DNA of 64,000 bases, taken from contig CAVPVQ010000023.1 in NCBI GenBank assembly GCA_963709185.1, positions 310,001 through 374,000 of the forward strand. The letters run 5' to 3'. Positions 56,391 through 64,000 of this stretch are shown one piece after another. Position 1 is the stretch's first letter; the number at the start of each line of letters is the position of its first letter. The notes beneath the pieces were generated by a model. The model had not been told where the DNA came from and ran no database searches. It was given only the letters and a program-made list of their open reading frames with translations. The translations under genes were made by a program, and so were the position numbers. The stretch is from Roseiarcus sp963709185 (lineage in GTDB: Bacteria; Pseudomonadota; Alphaproteobacteria; Rhizobiales; Beijerinckiaceae).

Positions 56391-57602
56391 TCAGCGCCCA
56401 AGCAGGCCGGCGTAGACGTCCAGCGTTTCCCGGGTCATTCGCTCCATCGAGAACTGCTCCTCGACATGGGCGCGCGCGCGCCGCGCCATCGCCTCGCGGG
56501 CCGATGCGCCCAGCCCCAGCGCGGCGTTGAGGGCGTCGGCCAAAGCCTGCGGGTCGGCCGGCTTGACGCGCCAGCCGGTGCGCGCCTCGGACGGATATTC
56601 CGGCGGGCCGAGAACGGTCTCGGGCACCGCGCCGAGGTCGGAGACGACGACCGGCGCGCCCATCGCCTGCGCCTCGACCGCGGAGCGCCCGAACGCTTCC
56701 GGCTCGGTCGATGGGACGGCGACCACAGCGGCGGCCAGAAAAGCGGCGGGCATATCGGCGCAATGGCCGACCAGCGCGGCGACGCCCTTGAGCCCCGCCT
56801 TGTCGATCAGCGCCTCGAGTTCGCGCACGTAGCCGGCGCGCCCCTGGGCGTCGCCGGCGAGCACGTAGCGCACGCCCTCCAGCCCCTGCGCCTTGAGCCG
56901 CCGCGCCGCTTCGATCAGCACTTTGTGGCCTTTCCAGCCGGTCAGGCGCGCGGCGATCAGCACAACCCGCTCATCGGGCGCGACGCCCCAGGCGGCGCGC
57001 AGCCGCGCCACCCGCGCGGAGTCGACCGCCTTGGGCGAAAACTTCGAAAAATCCGTCCCGCGATGAATGACCTTCACCTTCGCGCGCGCCCACGGATAGA
57101 GCCGCGCGATCAGCGCCGCCGTGTAGTTGGAATTGGCGATCACCGCGTCGCCGCGCGCCATCACCGAACTGTAGCGCAATTTGAGCGCCGAGCGCCCGGC
57201 GTAGGCGCCGTGATAGGTGGTGACGAACGGGACGCGCGCGATGCGGCAGGCCATCAGCGCGACCCAGGCCGGCGCGCGCGAGCGGGCGTGGACGATATCG
57301 ATGCGCTCGGCAATGATGAGCCGCGCCAGGCGCCGCGAATTGAGCCACATCGCAAGCGGGTTCTTGGAAGCGGCGGGGAACGGGATCAGCAGGCCGCCGG
57401 CCGCCTGCAATTCGCTGGTCAACCGCCCGCCCTCGGACGCCACCAGCGCCCGCGCGCTCGCCCTAACAAGCGCCGCGGCGACGTCGATTGTCGTGCGCTC
57501 GGCGCCGCCGGCGTCGATGCGCGGAACGATTTGCAGGATCGTGCGTCCGGTCAGCGGCGCGCGCGCCCCTCCGCCGTAGGGCGCAAGATCAGCGCCGCTC
57601 AT
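56391..57602 (-). CDS. glycosyltransferase family 4
   Basis: A 403-residue GT-B glycosyltransferase. N-terminal ILQIVPRIDAGGAERTTIDVA, a middle YHGAYAGRSALKLRYSSVM, and the donor-binding C-terminal domain with AARLTGWKGHKVLIEA and the EPEAFGRSAVEAQAMG (E-x7-E) motif. GT4 enzymes transfer a sugar from a nucleotide-sugar in envelope polysaccharide synthesis. Donor and acceptor unknown; it is not near other polysaccharide genes. Confidence 0.92.
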   Translation of the reverse strand: MSGADLAPYGGGARAPLTGRTILQIVPRIDAGGAERTTIDVAAALVRASARALVASEGGRLTSELQAAGGLLIPFPAASKNPLAMWLNSRRLARLIIAERIDIVHARSRAPAWVALMACRIARVPFVTTYHGAYAGRSALKLRYSSVMARGDAVIANSNYTAALIARLYPWARAKVKVIHRGTDFSKFSPKAVDSARVARLRAAWGVAPDERVVLIAARLTGWKGHKVLIEAARRLKAQGLEGVRYVLAGDAQGRAGYVRELEALIDKAGLKGVAALVGHCADMPAAFLAAAVVAVPSTEPEAFGRSAVEAQAMGAPVVVSDLGAVPETVLGPPEYPSEARTGWRVKPADPQALADALNAALGLGASAREAMARRARAHVEEQFSMERMTRETLDVYAGLLGR

Positions 57603-57689
57603 CGGCGCCTCGCGAACAGAAGGCGATGACGCGATTGTTGACAGGACGACGGGAGAGCGCGAAGCCTGCGGCGGCCACGGGCAAACCCT

Positions 57690-57843
57690 ACTCCTGCGCG
57701 CGGGAGAAGGTGGCCGGCAAAAGGGCGTCGACGGACGCCCGTCTTGCCAGACGGGCTATGGCCGGCCGGATGAGGGCGGGGATCGTAGAGCGCGGCCCCC
57801 ACGCCCTCACCCTGCCCTCTCCCGCAAGCGGGAGAGGGGAGCA
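57690..57843. repeat. paired palindromic interspersed repeat (copy 4, degenerate)
   Basis: Contains CTACTCCTGCGCGCGGGAGAAGGTGGCCGG and CGGATGAGGGCGGGGA, then CCCTCTCCCGCAAGCGGGAGAGGGGAG, plus an inner hairpin ACGCCCGTCTTGCCAGACGGGC. It fills most of the gap between the divergent glycosyltransferase and esterase genes. Confidence 0.7.
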
Positions 57844-57892
57844 CGCGCCATATGGCTTTGCGCAACAAACGAATCATGGGGCCAGATTAGGT

Positions 57893-58678
57893 TTGAGCGA
57901 CGCGGAACTGCAATTCATCGATGTCGGCGGGGATGGCGAGACGCGCCGCATAGCGTTTCGCGTGCGCGCCGCGCGGGACGAGCGCGCGAAGCCTGGGCTG
58001 GTGTGGCTCAGCGGCCTCAAGTCCGATATGGGCTCGACCAAGGCGCTGGCGCTCGACGACTATTGCGCGCGGTCGGGCCGCGCGCTGCTGCGTTTCGACT
58101 ATTCCGGCCATGGCGCCTCGGGCGGACGCTTCGAGGAGGCGACGGTCAGCCACTGGCTGGAGGAGACCCTCGCGGTGATCCGCGCCGCCGCCGATGGGCC
58201 GCGGATTCTCGTCGGCTCCTCGATGGGCGGCTATCTCGCGCTGCTCGCGGCGCGGGCGCTGGCGCAAGCGGGCGAGGCCAGGCGGCTCGCCGGCATGGCC
58301 CTGATCGCGCCGGCGGTCGATTTCACCGAAGCGCTGATCTGGGCGAGCGCGCCGGCGGAGGCGCGCCGCGCGATCCTCGAACGCGGCGCCTGGGCGCGAC
58401 CATCGCTCTATTCGGCGGAGCCCTATCCGATCACCCGCGCGCTGATCGAGGATGGGCGCCGGCACCTGCTGCTCGGCGGCACCATCCGCACGTTTTGCGC
58501 CGCGCGCATCCTGCAGGGAATGCGCGACGAGGATGTGCCCCATCGCCATGCGCTGACGCTGGTCGAGCATATCGCCGGCGATCCCGTGACGCTGACCCTG
58601 GTCAAGGACGGCGATCACCGTCTGTCGCGTCCGCAGGATATCGCTCTGCTGATTTCGGCGATCGAGTCGCTCGCCTGA
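57893..58678 (+). CDS. alpha/beta hydrolase (ABHD10-like esterase)
   Basis: A 261-residue alpha/beta hydrolase. The nucleophile elbow is GSSMGG, the early LSGLKSDMGSTKALAL and LRFDYSGHGASGG match the palmitoyl-protein-thioesterase/ABHD10 group, and the catalytic His lies in VKDGDHRLS. No signal peptide. The only suitable start in frame is TTG at 57893; the ATG just upstream at 57851 is in another frame and ends at once. Substrate unknown. Confidence 0.82.
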   Translation: MSDAELQFIDVGGDGETRRIAFRVRAARDERAKPGLVWLSGLKSDMGSTKALALDDYCARSGRALLRFDYSGHGASGGRFEEATVSHWLEETLAVIRAAADGPRILVGSSMGGYLALLAARALAQAGEARRLAGMALIAPAVDFTEALIWASAPAEARRAILERGAWARPSLYSAEPYPITRALIEDGRRHLLLGGTIRTFCAARILQGMRDEDVPHRHALTLVEHIAGDPVTLTLVKDGDHRLSRPQDIALLISAIESLA

Positions 58679-58707
58679 CGGGGCGCGACGTCGGCGACCG
58701 AGCTTCA

Positions 58708-59229
58708 TCATCGGCGCTTTCCGAACGCCGGCGTGACAACCTTCGGCGCAACGCGCGGCGGGGCGGCGAAGGCGCGCGGGGTCGCCTCGGTTTTCACGGC
58801 AGCGAGCGAGCGCGCAATGATTGCGTCCGCGGCAGCGGCGCCTTCGTCGTCGCCGTCCTGCGCCGGTCGGGCCATCGGCGGCGCGCCGGCCGTCGCCGGA
58901 CCGTAGCGGTTCGCGCCGGGGTCGCCCCTGACGAGCCCCACGGCCCCGATCAGGACGCCGACAAGAATCGGGGTCACGGTCCCGCTCGCGGGCGGCGGAG
59001 CAAGAAGCGAAGCGAGCAGGCCGCTCGGCCCCGGACTGGCGAGCGCCGAAGCAACGGGAGCGGCGAATGCCGCGACGACCATGCCGAGCCAGCCCCAGAA
59101 CGGCGAGCGGCCGAAATCGCGCATGCGCCGGCTGATCAGCGCGGCGATCAGAATGTCGTCGAGGCCGAGGAGAACAGCCCAGCCAGCGCCTTCGAGCCCC
59201 ACCGCCGCGGCAAGCGCCTGCACGCCCAT
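58708..59229 (-). CDS. hypothetical membrane protein
   Basis: A 173-residue predicted protein. The N-terminal 100 residues hold two or three hydrophobic segments (VLLGLDDILIAALIS, WGWLGMVVAAFAAPVASAL, ILVGVLIGAVGLV); the rest is an Ala/Pro-rich cytoplasmic-type tail. No family recognised. The hydrophobic pattern and reasonable residue choice support a real gene, but start and function are open. Confidence 0.5.
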   Translation of the reverse strand: MGVQALAAAVGLEGAGWAVLLGLDDILIAALISRRMRDFGRSPFWGWLGMVVAAFAAPVASALASPGPSGLLASLLAPPPASGTVTPILVGVLIGAVGLVRGDPGANRYGPATAGAPPMARPAQDGDDEGAAAADAIIARSLAAVKTEATPRAFAAPPRVAPKVVTPAFGKRR

Positions 59230-59450
59230 CAGGAAGCCCGTCCCGATCCAGGTACCGGCTTCCTCGCCAATCGGCTTCTCAATGACATGACACCCCGCCG
59301 GGCCCAGCCTGCTCGATCGCCTCGCGCCCCCTGCATAGGGCCGCAGCCCTTAAGTTAGCCCTAAGCGGAGCCGCGCCACGACGCGCCAAACGCGCCGCGG
59401 AACGTTCAATGATCGGAGACCCGGTTGGCGCAAGGCGACTGGTCGATCGG

Positions 59451-60456
59451 CTACTTCCAGCACCGTCCGCGATAGTCGATCGCATAGAGCTCCGGCTTGG
59501 CGGCGATGGCGGCCATGCCGACAAGCACCGAATCGGCGTGCATGACGAGGCGCGTCGGGATGCGGCGCGCCAGCGCGTCGACCGGCGCCTTGGCCTCGAA
59601 GGCGGCGCGAAAATCCTGTTCATCGATGAGATCGATCACCCGCGGCAGCACGCCTCCGGCCAGCGTGACGCCGCCGGTCGCGACGAAGGTGACGCCCATG
59701 TCGCCGGCGAATCGCGCGATGATCCGCCAGTAGAGCGCGATCGTCGCCGCCTCTTCGCCCGCGCGATCCTGATGGGCGCGATCGACGATCGCCGACGCCG
59801 TCGAGGCCCTCGGCCGGCTTGCCGCGCGCAGCGAGACGCGCCGCATGCAGACGCACGAGGCCGGGGCCGGCCATCACGCTCTCGGTGGTGACGCGGCCGT
59901 GGGCGCGCTCGAGATGCGGCCAGATCGCCCATTCCTCGTCGTTGACCGGGCCGAAATCGGTGTGGCAGGCCTCGGAGCTGAGCGGCGTGTGACGCCCGGC
60001 CGCGTTGACCAGCGCGCCGATTCCGAGCCCGGTGCCCGGCCCAAGAATGACCTGCGGCCCGGCGCCGGAAAAGCGCGCCGGGCCGATCGGGCGCGCCCAT
60101 TGCTCGGGAATGGTCGGCAGCGACAGCGCCTGCGCCTCGAAATCATTGAGCAGCAGCCCCTGGTCGAGCCTGGCCGACGCCGCCACCTTCGGCCCGTCCA
60201 TCAGCCACGGCGCGTTGGTCAGCTTGAGCTTGCGGCCGTCGACCGGACCGGCGCCGCAGACGATCACCGAACGCGGACGGCCGCCGAGTTTCTGAGCCGC
60301 GGCCTCGATCGCTTCGCCGAGACTGGGATAGTCCCCGGTCTTGAGGTGAACCGCTTCGCCCAGCGGCGCGCCGGGCGCGCTCTGGGCCGCGAAGCGCACG
60401 TTCGTGCCGCCGGTGTCGCAGACAAAGATCGGAAATGGAAAGGAGGGCTCGCTCAT
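59451..60456 (-). pseudogene. glk: glucokinase, interrupted by one frameshift
   Basis: The first frame has the bacterial glucokinase (Glk/ROK-like) features: VCDTGGTNVRFA (phosphate loop), NAPWLMDG, LLLNDFEAQALSL, ILGPGTGLGIGAL and SSEACHTDFGP. It breaks after KPAEGLDG near 59797; the second frame continues SAIVDRAHQDRAGEEAATIALYWRIIARFAGDMGVTFVATGGVTLAGGVLPRV to 59451. Joined length is about 335 codons, close to the family. It phosphorylates glucose with ATP. Start ATG 60456 (MSEPSFPF). Confidence 0.83.
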
Positions 60457-60604
60457 TGCGTCATTCAGGGGAAACGCGGGCGCGGCGTCAAGATGCAACA
60501 TCGCATGGCGCGGCGAACTTCCCCGCCGCCGCCTTGCGACGCCTATCATCCCGTCGTCGCCGAAGCGCGACGGCGCGAGGTGGGAAGCGTGGACATTTCG
60601 CCGG

Positions 60605-61033
60605 ATGAGGCCAAAGGCGCGCGCCGAGCAGCGTTCCGCCACAATGCGCGCGGTCAAGTCGCGCGACACGGCGCCGGAGCGCGCGTTGCGCCGGATGCTG
60701 CACGCCATCGCGCCCGGCTATCGGCTGCATCGCGCCGATCTGCCGGGCAGGCCGGACATCGTCTACGGACGGCGACGACTCGCCATTTTCATGCACGGCT
60801 GCTTCTGGCACGGCCATGATTGCAAGCGCGGCGCGCGGGCGCCAAAGGACAACGCCGCCTACTGGAGCGCCAAGATCGCGCGCAACCGCCAGCGCGACGC
60901 CGCCCATCTCGAAGCGCTCGCCGCGCTGGGCTGGCGCACGCTGGTCGTGTTCGAATGCGCGCTGAAGGACAGGACCGCACTCGAGAAGCAATTGCGCAAG
61001 GCTCTTGGCGCGTCGAAAGACGGCGTCGCCTGA
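60605..61033 (+). CDS. vsr: Vsr-family very-short-patch-repair endonuclease
   Basis: A 142-residue nuclease: RSATMRAVKSRDTAPERALRRML, YRLHRADLPGRPDIV with the catalytic Asp, and the zinc/active-site MHGCFWHGHDC, followed by RNRQRDAAHLEALAALGWRTLVVFECAL. Vsr nicks at T:G mismatches that arise from cytosine-methylase sites. A cytosine methylase normally sits beside it; none is in the window, so it appears to be an orphan. Start uncertain. Confidence 0.85.
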   Translation: MRPKARAEQRSATMRAVKSRDTAPERALRRMLHAIAPGYRLHRADLPGRPDIVYGRRRLAIFMHGCFWHGHDCKRGARAPKDNAAYWSAKIARNRQRDAAHLEALAALGWRTLVVFECALKDRTALEKQLRKALGASKDGVA

Positions 61034-61046
61034 CGGCGGATGCGTT

Positions 61047-61502
61047 TCATGGCGCTGGGCCGCCGCCCCCGCCGTGGCCGCTATTGCCGCCACCCCCGCC
61101 GTGGTCGCCGCCCCCGCTGTTGCCGCCACCCCCGCCGCCCTTGCCATGATCGCCCTTACCCTGACCGGACTTGCCCTGACCGGACTTGCCTGGGTTCGAC
61201 GCGGTCGACGTCGATGAATCGGTCGACGTCGTCGTCGCAGGAGCTGTGCTCGTGTTTGCAGCGGTTGTCGTGGCTCCGGTCGTCCCGCTCGTCGCGGCTC
61301 CCGCCAGGCCCCCCGGGGAGCCCCCGCCGCCGCTCGTGGTCGTGGAATTTGTGGATGAAGAAGTCGAAGTCGCCGGCGCGGCAGGGCTGCTGGCGCCGGG
61401 AGCCGGCGGCGTGCAAGCCGCTACGATCGCCGCCACGGCGCATGCGGCCGCCGCTTTTGAGATACGCGCAATCGCGCGCCCTTGTTGAAACAGACCGCTC
61501 AT
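61047..61502 (-). CDS. low-complexity Gly/Ser/Thr-rich putative lipoprotein
   Basis: A 151-residue protein with a signal segment (ISKAAAACAVAAIVAAC) and possible lipobox Cys at about residue 30. The rest is low-complexity: Thr/Ser-rich repeats, then KSGQGKSGQGKGDHGK and Gly-rich blocks (GGGGGGNSGGGD). It would be exported and anchored or exposed. No domain recognised; the composition makes codon-based support weak, so the gene is tentative. Confidence 0.5.
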   Translation of the reverse strand: MSGLFQQGRAIARISKAAAACAVAAIVAACTPPAPGASSPAAPATSTSSSTNSTTTSGGGGSPGGLAGAATSGTTGATTTAANTSTAPATTTSTDSSTSTASNPGKSGQGKSGQGKGDHGKGGGGGGNSGGGDHGGGGGNSGHGGGGGPAP

Positions 61503-61705
61503 CGGAGGCCCCGCCGCCATTTCCCAGGGCCATTCAAGTCATGTTAGTTTATGGAAGGCGTGACAGGATTTTATCGTTGGCGTGACAGTCGCCGGCGTCA
61601 GGGCGATCCGCCACCGGCAAAAGGCTAGCCTCGCCCGGCGATTTGGTGTAGGAGCCGCGCTTCCCGATGGCGGGCCTGTCTCGCCGCCCGCTTTTGGAGT
61701 TCGTT

Positions 61706-61897
61706 ATGGCCGTTCCGAGACGCAAGACCTCGCCCTCTCGGCGCAACATGCGCCGCTCAGTCGATGCGCTGAAAGCCCCGACCTATGTCGAAGACAAGGA
61801 TTCGGGTGAATTGCGTCGTCCCCATCATATCGATCTGAAAAGCGGCATGTATCGCGGCCGCCAGGTCCTCAAGCCCAAGACCCCCGTCGAGGCCTGA
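61706..61897 (+). CDS. rpmF: 50S ribosomal protein L32
   Basis: A 63-residue protein starting MAVPRRKTSPSRRNMRRS, the standard alphaproteobacterial L32 N-terminus, with LKAPTYVEDKDSGELRRPHHIDLKSGMYRGRQV and a VEA end. The four-cysteine zinc motif seen in some L32 proteins is absent, as is usual in this class. ATG 61706 is the family start; the frame extends upstream to 61667 without sense. A terminator follows. Confidence 0.95.
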   Translation: MAVPRRKTSPSRRNMRRSVDALKAPTYVEDKDSGELRRPHHIDLKSGMYRGRQVLKPKTPVEA

Positions 61898-61926
61898 GAT
61901 TCGCTTTTAGGATCGTCGCTCATCAT

Positions 61927-61953
61927 GGCCGGCCTCGCGCCGGCCTTTCGTTT
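61927..61953 (+). terminator. rho-independent terminator after rpmF
   Basis: A 7-bp GC stem GGCCGGC / GCCGGCC with loop CTCGC, followed by TTTCGTTT, 30 bases after the L32 stop. It also lies before the convergent EamA transporter stop and could serve both. Confidence 0.7.
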
Positions 61954-61965
61954 GGCCGAACGGCC

Positions 61966-62841
61966 TCATGCCGCCTTCGGCCTGAACGAGGCGACAGCCG
62001 CCCCCGCGACGATCAGGCCGCACGCAAGCGCCAACGACGGCGTCGCCGGCGCGAAACCGGCGAGAACCAGGATCACCGTCGAGAGCGCGGGCGCCGCGTA
62101 GGCCGCAACCCCGAGCAGCCGGATGTCGCCGTTCTTGACGCCGTAGTCCCAAACGTAAAAGGCGAGGCCGACCGGACCCAGCCCGAGACCGACGATCGCC
62201 AGCCACGGCCCGACGCCGGCGGGGACGACCGTCGTCTCGAACGCCAGATGACAGAGCGCGGCGAGCGCCGCCGTCGCGAGGCAAAATCCGGCGACCGCCT
62301 CGGTCGGCGTCGCCTTGAGGCGGCGCGAAGCGAGCGAATAGGCCGACCACACGAAAGCGCAGCACAGCGCAAGGCCGTAGCCGATCAGCGCCGAGGGCGC
62401 GACGCCGGCGAACAGGGCGCCGCCGGCCTTGCCGACGAACAACGCCACCGCGCCCGCCAGCCCGAGCGCCGCGCCGAGAATATGGCGGACGCCGAGACGT
62501 TCGCCGGGCAACAGCGCGGAGAACAGCACGATCAGCAGCGGCCAGAGATAGGCGATGAGGCTGGCTTCCGCCGGCGGCGCCCGCCGCAACGCCGCGAAAT
62601 AGAGCGCGTGATAGCCGAACAGCCCGCCGACCCCGACGAGCCATACCGGCCACGGCTGGACGATCGCGCCGAGGCGGCCGCGCGCCGCGGCGACGCCAAG
62701 GCCCAGCGCGCCGCCGATCGCAAAGGTCAGCGCCGCCAGTTCGAACGGCGGAACCTCGCCCGACGCGGCGGTCAGCAGCGCCAGCGCCGACCACAGCAGG
62801 ACGGCGAGGAATCCGATGAGGGTGGCGCGCGGATCAGCCAT
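61966..62841 (-). CDS. EamA/DMT-superfamily transporter
   Basis: A 291-residue membrane protein with ten hydrophobic segments in two EamA repeats (LLWSALALLTAASGE, FGYHALYFAALRRAPPAEASLIAYLWPLLIVLFSALL; then SALIGYGLALCCAFVWSAYSLASRR and GPVGLAFYVWDYGVKNGD). DMT transporters export metabolites or amino acids; the substrate is unknown. ATG 62841 gives the usual short N-terminus. Confidence 0.9.
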   Translation of the reverse strand: MADPRATLIGFLAVLLWSALALLTAASGEVPPFELAALTFAIGGALGLGVAAARGRLGAIVQPWPVWLVGVGGLFGYHALYFAALRRAPPAEASLIAYLWPLLIVLFSALLPGERLGVRHILGAALGLAGAVALFVGKAGGALFAGVAPSALIGYGLALCCAFVWSAYSLASRRLKATPTEAVAGFCLATAALAALCHLAFETTVVPAGVGPWLAIVGLGLGPVGLAFYVWDYGVKNGDIRLLGVAAYAAPALSTVILVLAGFAPATPSLALACGLIVAGAAVASFRPKAA

Positions 62842-62891
62842 AAGCGCGGCTGCTAGCAGGGGCGCAGGCCGAAGGGAAGCCGTGGGTTTCG

Positions 62892-64000
62892 CTAGACCCC
62901 CAGCCCGACGTTCTTGAGAGGTAGGGACCGCACGCGCTTGCCGGTGATCGCGAAAATCGCATTGGCGACAGCGGGGGCGATCGGCGGCGTGCCGGGTTCG
63001 CCGATGCCGCCCCATTTGCCGCCGCCCGAGAGCGCGAAATGCGTCTCGATGACCGGCGCGTCTGCCATCCGGGCGATCTGATAGCTGTCGAAGTTGCCCT
63101 GCTCGACGGCGCCTTTCCTGATGGTGATCTCGCCAAACAGCGCGGCGGTCAGGCCGTACAAGACGGCGCTCTCGATCTGCATCGCCACATTGAGCGGGTT
63201 GACGACATGGCCACAATCGACGCAGGCCGTGACGCGTTCGACCTTCACTTCGCCGCCCTTGCTGACCGCGACCTGCGCGATCTCGCCGACGATCGTGCCG
63301 AAGCTCTCATGGATCGCGAGCCCGCGCGCGGTGCGCGGCGGCAGCGGCTTGCCCCAATCGCCCTTCTCCCCCAGCTTGTCGAGCACGGCGAGGAAATCCG
63401 CCCTTCCGGCAAGCAGCGTCCGCCGATATTCGAGCGGGTCCTTGCCCGCGGCGTGCGCGAGTTCGTCGATGAAACTCTCGACCGCGAAGGCGTTTTGCGA
63501 GGAGCCGACCGAGCGCCAGAACATCACCGGCACATGGGTGTTCTTGAGCGCGCAGGCGACGCTCAACGCGTCGCAGCGATAGGGAACGTTGACGAGTCCT
63601 TCGACGGCGCTCGGTTCGACGCCGCTGCTGGCCTTGCCCCAGCCGAGCGACCGGGTGATCGAGCCGACCGCGGTGCGGAAGTCGAAGACCGTCGGCATGC
63701 CGTCGGCCCCGAGCCCGGCCTTGAGGCGCAGGGCGGCTTGCGGGCGATAGCGGTCGTGCTGGATGTCCTGCTCACGCGTCCACACCAGCTTGACCGGCTT
63801 GCCCAGCGCCCTGGACACCTGGACCGCCTGACGCAGCTCATCGTTGACCGCGCGCCGCCCGAAGCCGCCGCCGAGATAGCAGTTGTGAATGAACACGTTG
63901 CTCGGATCGACGCCCCCGACCTCCGACGCCAGTTTCAGGGCGGCGTCCGGCGATTGCGTGCCGATCCAGGCGTCGATCCGCTCGGGACGCCAATCGACCG
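62892..64000 (-). CDS. molybdenum hydroxylase large subunit (isoquinoline 1-oxidoreductase beta/aldehyde oxidase type), partial
   Basis: The 3' part, about 369 codons, of a molybdopterin-dependent oxidase large subunit; the 5' end lies beyond 64000. NCYLGGGFGRRAVNDE and PVKLVWTREQDIQHDRYRP are MPT-cytosine-dinucleotide contacts of this group, and GGIGEPGTPPIAPAVANAI carries the active-site glutamate. These enzymes hydroxylate heterocycles or oxidise aldehydes with a small 2Fe-2S subunit, which must be encoded outside the window. Confidence 0.88.
   Translation of the reverse strand, partial: VDWRPERIDAWIGTQSPDAALKLASEVGGVDPSNVFIHNCYLGGGFGRRAVNDELRQAVQVSRALGKPVKLVWTREQDIQHDRYRPQAALRLKAGLGADGMPTVFDFRTAVGSITRSLGWGKASSGVEPSAVEGLVNVPYRCDALSVACALKNTHVPVMFWRSVGSSQNAFAVESFIDELAHAAGKDPLEYRRTLLAGRADFLAVLDKLGEKGDWGKPLPPRTARGLAIHESFGTIVGEIAQVAVSKGGEVKVERVTACVDCGHVVNPLNVAMQIESAVLYGLTAALFGEITIRKGAVEQGNFDSYQIARMADAPVIETHFALSGGGKWGGIGEPGTPPIAPAVANAIFAITGKRVRSLPLKNVGLGV

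Overview
The window is high-GC chromosomal DNA, almost fully coding, from an alphaproteobacterium, most likely of the order Hyphomicrobiales (Rhizobiales). The evidence is the lipid A/Kdo gene order (bisphosphatase, DUF4170, DUF374 acyltransferase, waaA, lpxK), the gcl-hyi-garR-glycerate kinase cluster, the acetoacetate decarboxylase-patatin pair, and the GGGAGAAGG/GGATGAGGGG palindromic intergenic repeats. I cannot assign a genus. No rRNA, tRNA, CRISPR array, prophage or insertion sequence was seen.

Layout. 1-8 kb: end of a sugar-acid dehydratase, an HtrA-type protease, a DedA membrane protein, adenine deaminase, and a pdxY - PhzF-like - NUDIX run. 8-12.4 kb: minus-strand envelope operon (lpxK, waaA, DUF374 acyltransferase, frameshifted DUF4170 gene, CysQ-like phosphatase). 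12.4-21 kb: LysE exporter, then a sugar region with a KDG-type kinase divergent from a ytfQRT-yjfF ABC operon, a FadR-type regulator and an SDR dehydrogenase. 21-35 kb: GMP reductase, a PEBP protein, an orphan Hcp-domain fusion, aldehyde dehydrogenase, acetoacetate decarboxylase plus patatin, a K+ channel, an aldo/keto reductase, a polar amino acid ABC transporter, fumarase C and a fatty-acid-hydroxylase-like protein. 35-41 kb: signalling cluster with two c-di-GMP proteins, a FeeM-like N-acyl amino acid synthase and an unknown protein made of two repeats. 41-47.2 kb: complete glyoxylate-to-glycerate route (gcl, hyi, garR, glycerate 2-kinase) with an IclR regulator. 47.3-52.6 kb: SDR, acyl-CoA ligase and two acyl-CoA dehydrogenases resembling pimACD. 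52.6-64 kb: VOC protein, SPFH protein and partner, class A beta-lactamase, exported beta-carbonic anhydrase, glycosyltransferase, esterase, glucokinase, Vsr endonuclease, L32, EamA transporter, and part of a molybdenum hydroxylase large subunit.

The most striking property is that eight otherwise well-conserved genes are each broken by one frameshift, and in all eight the full span has length 3n+1 (one extra base, or two missing). Several breaks lie in CGCG-type tracts. Systematic sequence error is the simplest reading, so these genes are described as intact families with a frame break rather than as decayed genes. The best candidates for new biology are the Hcp fusion (23.1 kb), the FeeM-like/c-di-GMP cluster (35-41 kb), the two-repeat unknown protein (37.7 kb), and the SPFH pair (53-54.5 kb).
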